Source: Pseudomonas lurida | GTDB taxonomy: Bacteria; Pseudomonadota; Gammaproteobacteria; Pseudomonadales; Pseudomonadaceae | Assembly: GCF_002563895.1 (NCBI RefSeq) | Contig: NZ_PDJB01000001.1 | Location: 3,269,501 to 3,333,500 of the forward strand | Direction: 5' to 3' | DNA: 64,000 bases | Shown here: in pieces, positions 7,072 through 15,600 of the stretch | Position numbering within the stretch: the stretch's first letter is position 1 | Layout: each line of letters opens with the position of its first letter | Position numbers and translations under genes: made by a program | Notes under the pieces: generated by a model | Told to the model about the DNA's origin: nothing | Seen by the model: the letters and a program-made list of their open reading frames with translations, nothing else | Database searches by the model: none

Positions 7072-8559
7072 TCAGCATTGGACCCGCTGCAGATAGTCTT
7101 CCACGGCATCAATATGCGCTGAAGAAAACACCGCCCCAATATACCCATCAGGCCGCACCAGCACCCATTCGCCAATCGCCAGCCCATAGATGCGTTGAAA
7201 GTGCCCCTGGTCGTCGATCACGTCGCCGCCGGCCCCAACGGTATGCATCTGCACGCCAGGCCGCGCCTTGACTAAGTCACCCGCTACGCCGTAGCCCAGC
7301 AGTGTCCAGTGTGGTCCCTGAAAGAGGTTGAACACGCGCAGTGCCTGCCCAGCGGCACCCCGGACCGGCGCGTCCGGCGCCCGGTCGCCGGCGGCAACCC
7401 CGTTGCGCGCGGGGTGCTGCAACGCCAGCGAGGACTCGGGGTAGCCGATATCCAATTGATGCACTTCCCTGCCCCGCCGCAGTTCGCCGTGCTTCATCTC
7501 GCCCAGCAGCTTGGTGGACAAGCCCAGCACAGAGGCAGCGACCGGCCGGCGCTCTTCTTCGTAGGTGTCGAGCAAACCATCAGGCGCGCCCTGCACCACC
7601 GCCGCCAGCTTCCAGCCGAGGTTGTAGGCGTCCTGCACACTGGTATTGAGGCCCTGGCCACCGGTGGGCGGATGGATATGGGCGGCGTCCCCCACCAGCA
7701 GCACCCGGCCCAGGCGGTATTGGTCAGCCAAGCGTGCGTTCATGGTGTAGGCCGACGACCAGGTCACGCTGTGGACCTGGAGATCGGCGCGACCGGTGCG
7801 CTGGGCGAGCAGGTGCGTGAGCCCTTCGGCGCTGAAGTCGATGTCGACCTCCGGGGGGATCGGCGCCTGGATCTGAAACAGGTCGGTGCCGGCCAGCGGG
7901 CATATCGCAACCTGGCGCTGCTCATCACCTTCTCCGAAACGGTGCCAGGCATCACGTGTGAGGCCGCTAAGCACCACATCTGCCACCAGGGCCCGTACGC
8001 CAAGGGTCTTGCCGGGGAAGCCGATATCCAGCGCGTGCCTCACAAAGCTGCGACCGCCATCGGCCCCCACCAGCCAACGTGCACGAACGCTTTTTTCACC
8101 GGCCTTGCCGACCAGTCGCGCGGTGACGCCCTCGGCATCCTGTTCGAACCCCACCAGCTCACAACCAAACTCAGGCAGGTGGCCCAGTTCAAGCAAGCGC
8201 TCGCGCATCACCTGTTCGGTCAAAAACTGCGGCACCATCAACGGTTGCTGGTAAGGCTCAGCAGGTGTCGGGGCCTTGGATTGGGTGAATTCGACGTCGC
8301 GGTAGCTGCCATCGTCGCGGTAGCGCCGGTCAGTCGGATAGACTCCACCCACGGCCATCAACCGATCGAGAATCCCCAGGTCTTCGAAGACTTCCTGTGA
8401 CCTGGGCTGGATGCCCTTGCCGCGTGAGCCTTGGAAAGGCTGGGGGTTTTTTTCGATCAGACGGAAGGTGATACCCCTTCTCGCCAGGTCGATCGCCAAG
8501 GTCAAGCCGGCGGCACCGGCACCGCAAATCAGTACATCGACAGCGAATTGCGCTTTCAT
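7072..8559 (-). CDS. FAD-dependent aromatic monooxygenase (PHBH fold)
   Basis: A 495-residue class A flavoprotein hydroxylase. The Rossmann fingerprint GAGAAG lies at residues 12-17 in VDVLICGAGAAGLTLAI. The DG motif (WLVGADGGRSFVR, about residue 165) contacts both FAD and NADPH. The GD motif is in GRVLLVGDAAHIHPPTGG (about 285), followed by QGLNTSVQDAYNLGWKLA. A C-terminal thioredoxin-like extension of about 120 residues is typical of the pentachlorophenol-monooxygenase/MhpA-like subgroup, which hydroxylates phenolic rings. It is divergent from a MarR regulator, and the shared 50-base gap holds an operator close to both starts, so derepression by a phenolic ligand is likely. The substrate is unknown. 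Confidence 0.88.
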   Translation of the reverse strand: MKAQFAVDVLICGAGAAGLTLAIDLARRGITFRLIEKNPQPFQGSRGKGIQPRSQEVFEDLGILDRLMAVGGVYPTDRRYRDDGSYRDVEFTQSKAPTPAEPYQQPLMVPQFLTEQVMRERLLELGHLPEFGCELVGFEQDAEGVTARLVGKAGEKSVRARWLVGADGGRSFVRHALDIGFPGKTLGVRALVADVVLSGLTRDAWHRFGEGDEQRQVAICPLAGTDLFQIQAPIPPEVDIDFSAEGLTHLLAQRTGRADLQVHSVTWSSAYTMNARLADQYRLGRVLLVGDAAHIHPPTGGQGLNTSVQDAYNLGWKLAAVVQGAPDGLLDTYEEERRPVAASVLGLSTKLLGEMKHGELRRGREVHQLDIGYPESSLALQHPARNGVAAGDRAPDAPVRGAAGQALRVFNLFQGPHWTLLGYGVAGDLVKARPGVQMHTVGAGGDVIDDQGHFQRIYGLAIGEWVLVRPDGYIGAVFSSAHIDAVEDYLQRVQC

Positions 8560-8571
8560 AGTGGATCACCT

Positions 8572-8592
8572 ATATGTGCAATACGCACATAT
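8572..8592. promoter_or_regulatory. MarR operator 1 between monooxygenase and regulator
   Basis: Perfect inverted repeat ATATGTGC-AATAC-GCACATAT. It lies 12 bases upstream of the monooxygenase ATG and 17 bases before the regulator GTG, so binding would block both divergent genes. Confidence 0.75.
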
Positions 8593-8609
8593 TAAGAGAG
8601 GCCAACACC

Positions 8610-9107
8610 GTGTCAATTAAAAATGTGCAAAACGCACATATATCCGCCCAGTTGCGCGACCTGCATGGCTCTTTGGTTGAGATCGTGGGTGTGATGAACC
8701 GCCCACAACGCGACGAGGCAATGGTGCGCGAAGCCGGCATTTCCCTGGATCGCGCCCTGTTTCCGCTGCTGGTGCTGGTGGAGCGCCTGGGTCCGATCGG
8801 CGTGGTGGAACTGGCCGACCGCGTGGGCCGCGACTACACCACGGTAAGCCGGCAGGTGGCGAAGCTGGAAAGCCTGGGGCTGGTGGTGCGCCAGGCAAGC
8901 GCACTTGATCGCCGCGTGCGGGAGTCGGTGATTACCGAGAAAGGCAAGGCCATGACTGACCGTGTCGACGACGCGCGGGAGAGAATCGGTGTGTCGATCT
9001 TCTCGACGTGGGATGAGGGCGATTTCGACAACCTGGTGCGGCTGATGCGCAAGTTTGCCGAAGACATAAAGAATGATTCAGTGCGTGCGACCAAAGACAT
9101 CGCCTAA
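8610..9107 (+). CDS. MarR family transcriptional regulator
   Basis: A 165-residue MarR-type winged-helix dimeric repressor. The start is GTG 8610, preceded by AAGAGAGG; the in-frame ATG at 8574 is rejected because it lies inside operator 1. The recognition region is GVVELADRVGRDYTTVSRQVAKLESLGLVVRQ, with the wing DRRVRESVITEKGKAM. Two identical-type palindromes bracket the start, one in the promoter gap and one inside the first codons, which implies autorepression plus control of the divergent monooxygenase. MarR proteins of this kind usually respond to phenolic compounds, which fits the neighbouring hydroxylase. Confidence 0.88.
   Translation: MSIKNVQNAHISAQLRDLHGSLVEIVGVMNRPQRDEAMVREAGISLDRALFPLLVLVERLGPIGVVELADRVGRDYTTVSRQVAKLESLGLVVRQASALDRRVRESVITEKGKAMTDRVDDARERIGVSIFSTWDEGDFDNLVRLMRKFAEDIKNDSVRATKDIA
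8622..8640. promoter_or_regulatory. MarR operator 2 inside the 5' end of the regulator gene
   Basis: ATGTGC-AAAAC-GCACAT within codons 5-10 of the MarR gene. It is the same half-site and five-base spacer as operator 1, with centres 49 bases apart. A second site inside the coding region suggests cooperative binding or a roadblock to transcription. Confidence 0.7.
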
Positions 9108-9159
9108 GGCACTGCACTTTTTTTCCTGTGGCTGATGGAATTGTCATGGCTGGCAGGGT

Positions 9160-9193
9160 TGTTCAGGCTGATGAGCGCTCATCAGCCTGAACA
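9160..9193. terminator. 34-bp perfect palindrome between convergent marR and nirD
   Basis: The 17 bases 9160-9176 (TGTTCAGGCTGATGAGC) are the exact reverse complement of 9177-9193. It sits between the convergent stops of the MarR gene and nirD, 20 bases beyond nirD. There is no adjacent T tract on either strand, although a T run lies at 9118-9125. A bidirectional transcript-end hairpin is the simplest reading. Confidence 0.5.
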
Positions 9194-9212
9194 GCGCGCT
9201 TGCCACACGGTA

Positions 9213-9575
9213 TTAATCCAATGCCAATTCCACCCCCCCACCGTTCAACCGCACTGGCCACACCCGCAGCCTCTGGTCAGGCGCCTCCAGGCACTGCCCG
9301 TCTTCCAACCGGTAATGCTGCTTGTAGATCGGCGCCGCCACTACCAGGTCGCCCTTGATGCTGCCAATCAAACCGCGACCGATCACATTGGCCCCGGATT
9401 CCGGGTCATGGTTGTCGATGGCATACAACGTCTGGTCCTGCGCGCCCGGCAGGTAGAACAGCGCCACTTGCGCACCGTCCAACCACACCACCACGCCGGA
9501 ATTGCTCACCAGGTCGGTCTCGCTGCACACACGTTTCCAGGTGGCCAGCGTGCGTTGGGTATTGGGCTGGCTCAT
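9213..9575 (-). CDS. nirD: Nitrite reductase small subunit NirD
   Basis: A 120-residue Rieske-like protein, the small subunit of the cytoplasmic NADH-dependent assimilatory nitrite reductase that works with NirB to reduce nitrite to ammonium. It starts MSQPNTQRTLATWKRVCSE at 9575. The fold is recognisable from GVVVWLDGAQVALFYLPG, LYAIDNHDPESGANVIGRG and GDLVVAAPIYKQHYRLEDG. As usual for NirD, the Cys/His iron-sulfur ligands of true Rieske proteins are absent. Its start overlaps the nirB stop in a TGATG junction, so the two subunits are translationally coupled. The longer frame to 9746 is a shadow inside nirB. Confidence 0.93.
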   Translation of the reverse strand: MSQPNTQRTLATWKRVCSETDLVSNSGVVVWLDGAQVALFYLPGAQDQTLYAIDNHDPESGANVIGRGLIGSIKGDLVVAAPIYKQHYRLEDGQCLEAPDQRLRVWPVRLNGGGVELALD

Positions 9576-12115
9576 CAGGCAATCTCCTCGGTGACGGGAA
9601 TCAGGTTGAGTTCGGCGGCCATGATCGGGCGGCGCTGGCCGCGTTCCTGGACGAAATGGATGTCCGGGTCGGGACGTTTGTCGTTGACGAAGGTGCGGAA
9701 GCGCTTGAGCTTCTCCGGGTCCTTGAGGGCGTTGGCCCACTCGCATTCGTAGCGGTCCACCACCAACTGCATCTGGGCTTCGAGTTCGTCACCCAGCCCC
9801 AGGCTGTCGTGCAGGATCACGTCCTTGAGGAAATCCAGGCCACCCTCCAGGCTCTCGCGCCATACCGACGTGCGCTGCAACTTGTCGGCGGTGCGGATAT
9901 AGAACATCAGGAAACGGTCGATGTAGCGGATCAGCGTGGCGTCATCCAGGTCGGTGGCGAACAACTCGGCATGGCGTGGGCGCATGCCGCCGTTACCGGC
10001 AATGTAGAGGTTCCAGCCCTTCTCGGTGGCGATCACGCCCACGTCTTTGCTTTGGGCTTCGGCGCACTCGCGGGTGCAGCCGGACACCGCGAACTTGAGC
10101 TTGTGCGGCGAGCGCAGGCCCTTGTAGCGGTCCTCGATCAGCAGCGCCATTTTCACGCTGTCTTGCACGCCGTAGCGGCACCAGGTGCTGCCCACGCAGG
10201 ACTTCACCGTACGCGTGGACTTGCCATACGCATGCCCGGTCTCGAAGCCCGCCGCAATCAATTCGCTCCAGATGTCCGGCAGCTCGTGCAATTGCGCGCC
10301 GAACAGGTCGATGCGCTGGCCACCGGTGATCTTGGTGTAGAGGTCGTATTTCTTCGCCACTTCGCCGATGACGATGAGTTTATCCGCGGTGATCTCGCCG
10401 CCTGGAATACGCGGCACCACCGAGTAGGTGCCGTTCTTCTGCATGTTGGCCATGAACGTGTCGTTGGTGTCCTGCAACGGCACCAGGGACGCATCCATGA
10501 TCGGCTGGTTCCAGCACGACGCCAGGATCGAACCCACCGCTGGCTTGCACACGTCGCAACCGATATGGCCACGGCCGTGTTTGGCCAGCAGTTCGTCGAA
10601 AGTGAGGATGCCTTCCACACGCACCAAGGCGTACAACTCCTGCCGGGTATAGGCGAAATGTTCGCACAGGCTTTTGTCGACGCTGACGCCACGCGCAATC
10701 AGCTCATGCTCGAACACTTGCTTGAGCAACCCGGCGCAGCCACCGCAACCGGTGCAGGCTTTGGTCTGGGATTTGAGCAGGCCGAGGTCGCTACAGCCGC
10801 TGTCGATGGCCGAGCAGATCGCGCCTTTGGTCACGTTATGGCACGAGCACACGGTGGCCGATTCCGGTAACGCGCCGGGGCCCAGGGTCGGCGCGCCGCT
10901 GGAGGATGGCAAGATCAGGCTGGCCGGTTCGGAAGGCAGCGCGATGCCGTTCTGCATGTATTGCAGCAACGTGTCGTAATAGCTGTTGTCGCCCACCAGG
11001 ACGGCACCGATCACCTGCTTGCCCGAGGCATCCACTACGAGGCGGCGATAGCTGGCGCTGGCTTCGTCGATAAATTGGTAGCTGCGCGCGCCGGGGGTGT
11101 GGGCGTGGGCATCCCCAATGGAGCCCACGTCCACGCCCAGCAACTTGAGTTTGGTGGACATGTCGGCCCCCACGAACGGCTCGGCGGTTTGCGCGCAGAG
11201 CAGCGCGGCGACGCCTCGGGCCATCTGGTAGCCCGGCGCGACCAGGCCGAACAGGCTGCCGTTCCAGGAGGCGCATTCGCCAATCGCGTAGATGTGCGGG
11301 TCGCAACTCAGGCATTCGTCGTTGATCACCACGCCACCGCGCGGGCCGATGTCCAGGCCGGCCTGACGGGCCAGCGCGTCCTGGGCGCGTATACCGGCGG
11401 AGAACACGATCAAGTCGGTCTCGAGGAATTCGTCATTGGCAAAGTTCATGCGGTAGCGGTAGTGCTCGCCCGCGCTGATCGACTGAGTGGCGCGCGACAG
11501 ATGCACCCCCACGCCCAGCCGCTCGATCTGCGCCTTGAGCGCCAGGCCACCAAAATCGTCCAGTTGCACCGGCATCAAGCGCGGCGCGAACTCCACCACA
11601 TGGGCTTCAAGGCCCAGGCTTTTCAGCGCGTTGGCGGCTTCCAGGCCCAGCAGACCGCCGCCCACCACCACACCGCGCTTGGCGTTGGCCGCCGCCTTGC
11701 GAATCGCATCCAGGTCTTCAAGTGTGCGATACACCAGCCGTGAATCGCCTTCTGCGCCGTCGATGGGCGGCACGAACGGGTAGGAGCCCGTGGCCAAGAC
11801 CAGCTTGTCATAGGCGACGCAGCCGTTGGCGGTGATCACTTCGCAGCGGGCTCGGTCGATCTCCAGCACCGGCACGCCCAAGTGCAGGGTCACACCTGGC
11901 GTTTGATACAAGGAGGCGTCGGACAAGGCCAGGGACTCGGCATCACGGCCGGTAAAATACTCGGACAAATGCACCCGGTCATAGGCGCGCATCGGCTCCT
12001 CGCTGAATACATGCAAACGGTAGTGATCCAGCGCGCCGCGTTCGATCAGTTGCGCCACACAGTGGTGGCCGACCATGCCATTGCCGACAACGACCAGGGT
12101 TTTGAGATTGTTCAT
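9575..12115 (-). CDS. nirB: Nitrite reductase large subunit NirB
   Basis: An 846-residue NADH-dependent assimilatory nitrite reductase large subunit, which reduces nitrite to ammonium in the cytoplasm. Residues about 1-320 form an FAD/NAD(P)H-binding domain (VVVGNGMVGHHC at the N-terminus, GVVVGGGLLGLEAA near 145). Residues about 415-470 carry a BFD-like [2Fe-2S] site (CSCHNV...CTGCGGC). The C-terminal half is the nitrite/sulfite reductase domain with the 4Fe-4S/siroheme cysteines in CVGSTWC and SGCTREC (about 640-690). The start is ATG 12115, from the conserved N-terminus MNNLKTLVVVGNG. The leader upstream has an attenuator, ANTAR-type hairpins and a sigma-54 promoter. Confidence 0.95.
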   Translation of the reverse strand: MNNLKTLVVVGNGMVGHHCVAQLIERGALDHYRLHVFSEEPMRAYDRVHLSEYFTGRDAESLALSDASLYQTPGVTLHLGVPVLEIDRARCEVITANGCVAYDKLVLATGSYPFVPPIDGAEGDSRLVYRTLEDLDAIRKAAANAKRGVVVGGGLLGLEAANALKSLGLEAHVVEFAPRLMPVQLDDFGGLALKAQIERLGVGVHLSRATQSISAGEHYRYRMNFANDEFLETDLIVFSAGIRAQDALARQAGLDIGPRGGVVINDECLSCDPHIYAIGECASWNGSLFGLVAPGYQMARGVAALLCAQTAEPFVGADMSTKLKLLGVDVGSIGDAHAHTPGARSYQFIDEASASYRRLVVDASGKQVIGAVLVGDNSYYDTLLQYMQNGIALPSEPASLILPSSSGAPTLGPGALPESATVCSCHNVTKGAICSAIDSGCSDLGLLKSQTKACTGCGGCAGLLKQVFEHELIARGVSVDKSLCEHFAYTRQELYALVRVEGILTFDELLAKHGRGHIGCDVCKPAVGSILASCWNQPIMDASLVPLQDTNDTFMANMQKNGTYSVVPRIPGGEITADKLIVIGEVAKKYDLYTKITGGQRIDLFGAQLHELPDIWSELIAAGFETGHAYGKSTRTVKSCVGSTWCRYGVQDSVKMALLIEDRYKGLRSPHKLKFAVSGCTRECAEAQSKDVGVIATEKGWNLYIAGNGGMRPRHAELFATDLDDATLIRYIDRFLMFYIRTADKLQRTSVWRESLEGGLDFLKDVILHDSLGLGDELEAQMQLVVDRYECEWANALKDPEKLKRFRTFVNDKRPDPDIHFVQERGQRRPIMAAELNLIPVTEEIA

Positions 12116-12153
12116 ATAAGGCACCCGACAAAGCTCATCACGGTTTAAAAAGC

Positions 12154-12190
12154 AAAAAAAAACGCCTGAAACCTTGCGGTTCCAGGCGTC
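12154..12190 (-). terminator. Leader terminator (attenuator) of nirB
   Basis: On the minus strand, GACGCCTGGAACC pairs with GGTTTCAGGCG across a GCAA loop, followed at once by nine Ts. It lies about 40 bases before the nirB ATG and about 95 bases after the predicted start of transcription, so it would stop most transcripts unless antitermination occurs. Its 5' arm is shared with hairpin P2 (12183-12198), so the two cannot form together. Confidence 0.8.
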
Positions 12191-12198
12191 TTTGCCTG
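12183..12198 (-). promoter_or_regulatory. ANTAR-type hairpin P2 in the nirB leader
   Basis: Minus-strand CAGGC-AAAGAC-GCCTG: a five-pair stem with a six-base loop carrying A at position 1 and G at position 4, the known signature of sites bound by ANTAR proteins such as NasT. The 3' arm is the start of the terminator stem, so binding would prevent termination. Confidence 0.7.
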
Positions 12199-12257
12199 TT
12201 CTCATGCGGGGTCTGGTCGGGCGACTTCGCCGGTTCCACCGCTATTGCCCCAACGTA

Positions 12258-12275
12258 TCGATCGTCGTTGACCGA
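12258..12275 (-). promoter_or_regulatory. ANTAR-type hairpin P1 in the nirB leader
   Basis: Minus-strand TCGGTC-AACGAC-GATCGA: a six-pair stem with one G-U pair and a hexaloop with A1 and G4. It begins about nine bases after the predicted sigma-54 start site. P1 and P2 are about 60 bases apart, longer than in the divergent leader. Confidence 0.6.
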
Positions 12276-12294
12276 GGTGGGTTGAGGGGGATCT

Positions 12295-12311
12295 TGCAGG
12301 GTCTGTGCCAA
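12295..12311 (-). promoter_or_regulatory. Sigma-54 promoter of nirBD
   Basis: Minus-strand TTGGCACAGACCCTGCA has GG and GC exactly ten bases apart, matching the -24/-12 consensus (TGGCAC-N5-TTGCW) closely. It predicts a start near 12284 and a leader of about 170 bases. NtrC is the likely activator for a nitrogen assimilation gene; I did not identify its binding sites. Confidence 0.75.
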
Positions 12312-12543
12312 GCGAATGCGAGGCCAGCATTCACGCCTCAGCAGGTCAGCCAGCCATCCTGAGCACCACCTCCAGCGCCTCTAACTGGTGCACCTCGCGT
12401 CATAAAAGTGCATGAGTCGCCATGCGCTGAAGGGTTTTCCGTGGTGAGCGGGCTTGCCGCGCGCGCGGGCACCGCGACCTCAATGCAAGGGGCTGCCGTG
12501 TAGCTAAAGGCCCGCTCCCCCAACAAACCGCGTCGTGAATAAA

Positions 12544-12560
12544 CTGGCGCGTGACTTGCT
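12544..12560 (+). promoter_or_regulatory. Sigma-54 promoter of the nitrate reductase gene
   Basis: CTGGCGCGTGACTTGCT has GG at 12546-12547 and GC at 12558-12559, ten bases apart, with the TTGCT element intact. It predicts a start near 12571, giving a leader of about 105 bases. About 230 bases separate it from the divergent nirB promoter. Confidence 0.75.
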
Positions 12561-12577
12561 AGTAACACTTCAACCAA

Positions 12578-12595
12578 GCAGTCAACGCAGACTGC
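12578..12595 (+). promoter_or_regulatory. ANTAR-type hairpin P1 in the nitrate reductase leader
   Basis: GCAGTC-AACGCA-GACTGC: a perfect six-pair stem with a hexaloop having A1 and G4. It begins about seven bases after the predicted start site and is separated from P2 by five bases, the tandem layout known for ANTAR-bound leaders. Confidence 0.8.
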
Positions 12596-12600
12596 CCTCT

Positions 12601-12618
12601 CACGACAAAGGCGCCGTG
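12601..12618 (+). promoter_or_regulatory. ANTAR-type hairpin P2 in the nitrate reductase leader
   Basis: CACGAC-AAAGGC-GCCGTG: a stem with one A-C mismatch and a hexaloop with A1 and G4. Its loop and 3' arm are part of the 5' arm of the terminator at 12608-12660, so P2 and the terminator exclude each other. Confidence 0.75.
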
Positions 12619-12660
12619 TAATCCCCGTTCTCAACGGAGGGTTACAGGGCGCCTTTTTTG
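12608..12660 (+). terminator. Leader terminator (attenuator) of the nitrate reductase gene
   Basis: AAGGCGCC (12608-12615) pairs with GGCGCCTT, with further pairing inside the stem (GTAA with TTAC, CCGTT with AACGG), and a run of six Ts follows at 12654-12659. It ends 17 bases before the ATG, so it must be read through for expression. Confidence 0.85.
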
Positions 12661-12676
12661 TTTATATGGGTTTCAG

Positions 12677-15600
12677 ATGGCCAACCAAAGCATACGCAGT
12701 GTGTGTCCTTATTGTGGCGTGGGCTGCGGCATCATCCTGCAGGTCGAGCACAATACAGTCGTCAAGGTGATCGGCGACAAGGCCCATCCCACCAACTCCG
12801 GGCGCCTGTGCACCAAGGGCAATACCTGCGGGCAAGCCATTGCGGAGTCCGGGCGCATGGAGAATGCCTATGTACGCCAGGCACGCGCGCATGACCCCGT
12901 GCGCATCGCCATGGACACGGCCATCAGCGAAACCGCACGCCGCTTGCGCCATGTTCTCGACACCCATGGGCCAGACGCGTTGGCCTTCTACGTGTCGGGC
13001 CAGATGTCGCTGGAGTCCCAATACCTGATCAACAAATTGGCCAAGGGCTTCGTGCGCACCGCCAACATCGAGTCCAACTCACGCCTGTGCATGGCCAGTG
13101 CTGGCAGCGGCTATAAATTGTCGCTCGGCGCAGACGGCCCACCGGGCTCCTATGAAGACTTCGACCGCGCCGACGTGTTCTTTGTCATCGGCGCGAATAT
13201 GGCTGACTGTCACCCCATCCTGTTTCTGCGCATGATGGACCGGGTCAAGGCCGGGGCGAAGCTGATCGTGGTCGACCCTCGGCGCAGTGCCACGGCAGAC
13301 AAGGCCAACCTGTTCCTGCCAATCAAGCCCGGCACCGACTTGGCGTTGCTCAATGGCCTGCTGCACCTGCTGGTTAAAAACGGGCATACAGACCCCGACT
13401 TTATCGCCGCATTCACCGAGGGCTGGGAGGCCTTGCCCACGTTTCTCGAGGACTATTCGCCACAACGGGTCGCAGGCATCACCGGCCTTGCAGAAGCCGA
13501 TATCCGCCAAGCCGCCGACTGGATCGGCCAGGCCGCCGAATGGATGAGCTGCTGGACCATGGGCCTGAACCAGAGCACCCACGGCACCTGGAACACCAAC
13601 GCCCTGTGCAACCTGCACCTGGCCACCGGCGCCATCTGCCGGCCAGGCAGCGGGCCGTTTTCCCTCACCGGTCAACCCAACGCCATGGGCGGTCGCGAGA
13701 TGGGCTACATGGGCCCGGGCCTGCCGGGGCAGCGCTCGGTACTGGTCGAGGCGGACCGCGCGTTTATCGAGGACCTGTGGCAGATCCCCCACGACAGCCT
13801 GCCGCGCCACCCCGGCGGCGGCACCGTGGCCATGTTCGAGCAGATGGTTGCCGGGCAGATCAAGGCCTGCTGGATCATCTGCACCAACCCGGTCGCCAGC
13901 GTGCCCAACCGGCAAACGGTCATCGACGGGCTGCAAACCGCCGACCTGGTGATCACCCAGGATGCCTTCCTCGACACCGAGACCAACCGCTACGCCGACA
14001 TCCTCTTGCCCGGCGCGCTGTGGGCCGAGGCCGAAGGGGTGATGATCAACTCCGAACGCAACCTGACCCTCATGCAGAAAGCCGTCGACGCCCCCGGCGA
14101 GGCCTTGCCCGACTGGCAGATCATCGCCAGGGTCGCCTGTGAGATGGGCTTCGCCGAGGCGTTCACCTATGCATCCGCCGCCGACGTGTTCGAAGAAATC
14201 AAACGCGCCTGGAACCCCAGGACCGGCTACGACATTCGGGGGGCAAGCTACCCGCGCCTGCGTGAACAACCGCTGCAGTGGCCCTGCGCATCCGTTGCTG
14301 CTGCACCCCGCAACCCGATCCGCTACCGCCACGAGGGTACCCTCACCTTCGCCACCGAAACCGGCAAGGCCCAGTTCCTCGCCCGGCCCCATATGCCGCC
14401 GGCGGAGATGCCCGACGATGCATTCCCCTTCGTGCTCAACACCGGCCGCGTGCAGCACCAATGGCACACCCTGACCAAGACCGGCAAGGTCGCCACCCTG
14501 AACAAACTCAACCCCGGCCCGTTTGTGGAACTGCACCCCGAGGACGCCGCCCGCCTGGGTATAAAAGCCAAGGACGCCGTTGAAATACGCTCCCGGCGCG
14601 GTCGCGCCGTGCTGCCCGCCGTGGTCACCGATCGCGTGCGGCCCGGCAACTGTTTTGCGCCGTTTCATTGGAACGATGTGTTTGGCGAACACCTGGCGAT
14701 CAACGCTGTGACCAACGATGCCGTGGACCCGATTTCCCTGCAGCCCGAGTTCAAGTGCTGCGCCGTCGCGTTGGCCCGCGTCGAACTGATCGACCATCAG
14801 TGCCTCGACCTCCACGCCCCTGAACCTGAGGACACTGCCATGTCGCGCCTCGACGCCTTTGCCCAAATCGCCGGCATTCGCAACCTGCCACAACCGTCAT
14901 TGAGTGATGACGAGCGCACCTACCTCGCCGGTTTCCTCAGTGGCCTGCAATCCAGCGCCGCACGCCAGGCCATCGGTGTGCCGGTAATGCCCGCGAATGC
15001 GCCGCTGACCGACGCGTCCCGGCTGTGGCTGAACGGCTTGCTCGGCGGGTTGTTCAGCCATACGCAAGCCGTTGCAGCGCCCTCCCCGGGCGTCACCCTG
15101 CTGTGGGCCTCGCAAACCGGCAACGCCGAAGCCCTGGCCGAACGTTTCGCCAAGCGCCTGCGCGACGCGGGTATCACGGTGGAACTGAGCGCGATGTCGG
15201 ACTTCCCTGCGAGCAAGCTGGCGAACACCCAGACCCTGGCGCTGATCAGCAGCACCTTTGGTGACGGCGATCCGCCGGACAATGGCGAAGGTTTCTGGCA
15301 CAGCCTCAGCACCGCCCAGACACGCCTGGAGTCGCTGCGCTTCGCGGTACTGGCCCTGGGCGATCCGAACTACGACCAGTTCTGCAACCACGGCAAACGG
15401 CTCGACCAGCGCCTGTTGGAGCTGGGCGCAACTCGCCTGCTTGAGCGCGTCGACTGCGATACCGAATTCGAAGCCATCGCCGATGCCTGGTTGACGCGCT
15501 TTCAACACGCCCTCAACCCGGTGAAGCCCGTGGTGCTCGCCACACCCGCCACGCTTGCCGGTAAAACCAAGCTGTACGGGTCACGCCTGCTGCTCAACCG

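Noticed and set aside
13079..14893. 604-codon antisense frame within the nitrate reductase gene
   Set aside because: It is a typical high-GC shadow frame opposite a clearly conserved enzyme, with no domain or start signal.
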